A program made the position numbers and the translations under genes. The notes beneath the pieces are model-generated. The model searched no databases and was not told the origin of the DNA. It saw only the letters and a program-made list of their open reading frames with translations. Positions 63,181-64,000 of a stretch of 64,000 nucleotides of DNA are shown piece by piece. This DNA is from CAWGCE01 sp964480915 (GTDB lineage Bacteria; Planctomycetota; Planctomycetia; Pirellulales; Pirellulaceae), in contig CAYZRS010000025.1 in NCBI GenBank assembly GCA_964480915.1, forward strand, positions 1 through 64,000, written 5' to 3'. Numbering within the stretch: position 1 is the first letter of the stretch; each line of letters starts with the position of its first letter.

Positions 63181-63191
63181 CGTTTGCTTCC

Positions 63192-63614
63192 TCACTCGGG
63201 TGGATGGTTCGTGCTGGTCGAAACGGTGGCCACGCTGTCTTTTAGGTCGCCCAGCTGCTCGGCCACGATTTTCCGAATTTCGGTGGCGCTCAAACCGCCG
63301 TGTAACGCTTCGGTCAGTACTGATCGGATGCTGGCCGCAATGAGCTCACGGCGAGCTTCCGCACACTTGGCGACCGCTCCCTCACAAACCGCCAGTCCGC
63401 GACCCCGCATGGATTCCAAAGCGCCATCTGCCTGCAACTGCTGGAAGGCCCTGGCAATGGTGTTGGGATTAATCGTCAGCGTGCGGCTGAGGGTTCGTAC
63501 GCTGGGCAGCAGCTGCCCAGCCTTCAGCGACCCGTCGGCGATTCCAAACTTCACCTGCCGCACGATCTGCTCGTAAATCGCCAGGCCGCTGTTGGGATCG
63601 ATCGAGAAAAACAT
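63192..63614 (-). CDS. GntR-family transcriptional regulator, YtrA subfamily
   Basis: 140 residues from the ATG giving MFFSIDPNSG. The N-terminal winged helix reads 'AIYEQIVRQVKFGIADGSLKAGQLLPSVRTLSRTLTINPNTIARAFQQLQADGAL', with the wing 'RGRGLAVCEG'. The C-terminal part is a short two-helix dimerisation region of about 45 residues, which defines the YtrA subfamily. It is the first gene of an ABC operon, and its promoter carries a perfect palindrome over the -10 box, so it probably represses its own operon until a ligand, likely envelope stress or a drug, releases it. Confidence 0.9.
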   Translation of the reverse strand: MFFSIDPNSGLAIYEQIVRQVKFGIADGSLKAGQLLPSVRTLSRTLTINPNTIARAFQQLQADGALESMRGRGLAVCEGAVAKCAEARRELIAASIRSVLTEALHGGLSATEIRKIVAEQLGDLKDSVATVSTSTNHPPE

Positions 63615-63679
63615 GCGATAGGTCTCAGTTATCTGAAATGGCAAGGATCGCTGGACCGAGAAACCGTCCGGCGTCCATC

Positions 63680-63699
63680 TGTACTAGTGCGATAGTACA
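63680..63699. promoter_or_regulatory. Perfect palindromic operator overlapping the gntR promoter -10 box
   Basis: TGTACTA and TAGTACA are perfect 7-base inverted arms with a 6-base spacer. The palindrome covers the -10 hexamer of the promoter at 63692-63720 and lies 66-85 bases upstream of the gntR ATG. YtrA-type repressors bind inverted repeats in their own promoters, so this is a strong candidate operator. Confidence 0.7.
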
Positions 63700-63720
63700 C
63701 CGGTGCGGTTCGCGAGTCAA
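63692..63720 (-). promoter_or_regulatory. Sigma-70-type promoter of the gntR-ABC operon
   Basis: On the minus strand, TTGACT (63720-63715) and TACTAT (63697-63692) are separated by exactly 17 bases. This is a near-consensus housekeeping promoter about 80 bases before the gntR start codon. Confidence 0.7.
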
Positions 63721-63909
63721 ACGCAGTATGGAATTCGCGGTTTTTGTGGGGTGGGAAAGCAACGCCTTGGGCGGCCGCTCCCAGGCAAATCGCAAGCGTC
63801 GAGTTGCTCGGATGGCGCTGCAACCGACCAGAAAGTGCGGCGGTTGCCAAGCGGCGAGTAAGTGAGGAGCCCTGTGGTGGCGGCCAGAGATCAGGACCCG
63901 CAGGAGGGC

Positions 63910-64000
63910 TCAGGCTGAGTCATCGTTGGAACGGTCGGATACCGGTACGATCTGAGTCGTTGCCGAAGGCGCATCAAAATGCAGTTCCGCTTGTCCCGAC
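63910..64000 (-). CDS. 3' end of a minus-strand gene cut by the window edge
   Basis: About 29 codons of protein-like sequence end at a TGA (63912-63910). The visible C-terminus reads 'ELHFDAPSATTQIVPVSD' and then 'RSNDDSA'. The composition looks coding while the other frames on this stretch are not. The product cannot be recognised from so little. If real, it is followed by about 300 bases without a gene that hold the gntR promoter and operator. Confidence 0.4.
   Translation of the reverse strand, partial: SGQAELHFDAPSATTQIVPVSDRSNDDSA

Noticed and set aside
1..64000. tRNA genes, rRNA, CRISPR arrays, transposons, prophage genes
   Set aside because: No TTCGA-type arm with acceptor pairing, no regularly spaced repeats and no transposase or integrase motifs were seen in the intergenic regions.

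Overview
The window looks like a planctomycete chromosome, most probably of the Pirellulaceae (Rhodopirellula-like). The reasons are moderate GC content, few Shine-Dalgarno sequences, a DUF1598 protein, a calcium-type surface protein with an N-terminal 'EPLENRRML' motif, very large secreted proteins, an OprP-type porin, and type I signal peptidases carrying inserted domains. No tRNA, rRNA, CRISPR array, insertion sequence or prophage was seen. Genes fill almost the whole window.

Layout. (1) 0.1-2.1 kb: btaA-btaB, betaine lipid synthesis. (2) 2.2-4.5 kb: a secreted DUF1598 protein and a MogA-type molybdopterin enzyme, divergent. (3) 4.9-9.2 kb: sulfate assimilation, with cysH and an Rrf2 regulator facing the cysD-cysNC pair. 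(4) 9.4-13.3 kb: rsmG, a Cys/Gly-repeat lipoprotein-like protein and a repeat-rich surface protein. (5) 13.5-25.3 kb, minus strand: an eight-gene envelope glycan cluster. Its first gene is a sigma-54 activator, followed by a GT2, a GT4, a flippase-like membrane protein, an HlyD-type adaptor, a TPR membrane protein, a giant ArnT/PMT-like transferase and a methyltransferase.

(6) 25.8-47.4 kb, plus strand, is the most striking part. It is a tightly overlapping operon built around homologues of the capsule amide ligase PgsB/CapB and its membrane partner PgsC/CapC. A CHASE2 sensor with a decayed kinase domain comes first. Next is a protein with two tandem PgsC-like membrane units fused to two apparently inactive copies of a hydrolase fold. 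Then come a large secreted beta-rich protein, a secreted hydrolase of the same fold that keeps its histidines, and a 1930-residue secreted protein with TPR-like helices and a probable C-terminal outer-membrane barrel. The operon ends with a 1479-residue PgsB-like ligase with a HEAT-like N-terminal half, and a signal peptidase. I infer a Gram-negative, envelope-spanning machine that makes and exports a poly-gamma-glutamate-like polymer. CapA/PgsA is absent from the window.

(7) 47.4-52.8 kb: a VOC protein, a second large signal peptidase, lptB, a membrane-anchored J-domain protein, YjbQ and YqgE. (8) 52.9-58.4 kb: a DUF3857/transglutaminase membrane protein, an OprP-type porin, and a retropepsin-like protein in which both catalytic Asp positions read His. 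(9) 58.6-63.6 kb: a GntR/YtrA-type regulator, ABC ATPase, ABC permease and an unknown membrane-anchored protein in one operon. Its promoter has a perfect palindrome over the -10 box. The window ends inside the 3' end of another minus-strand gene.
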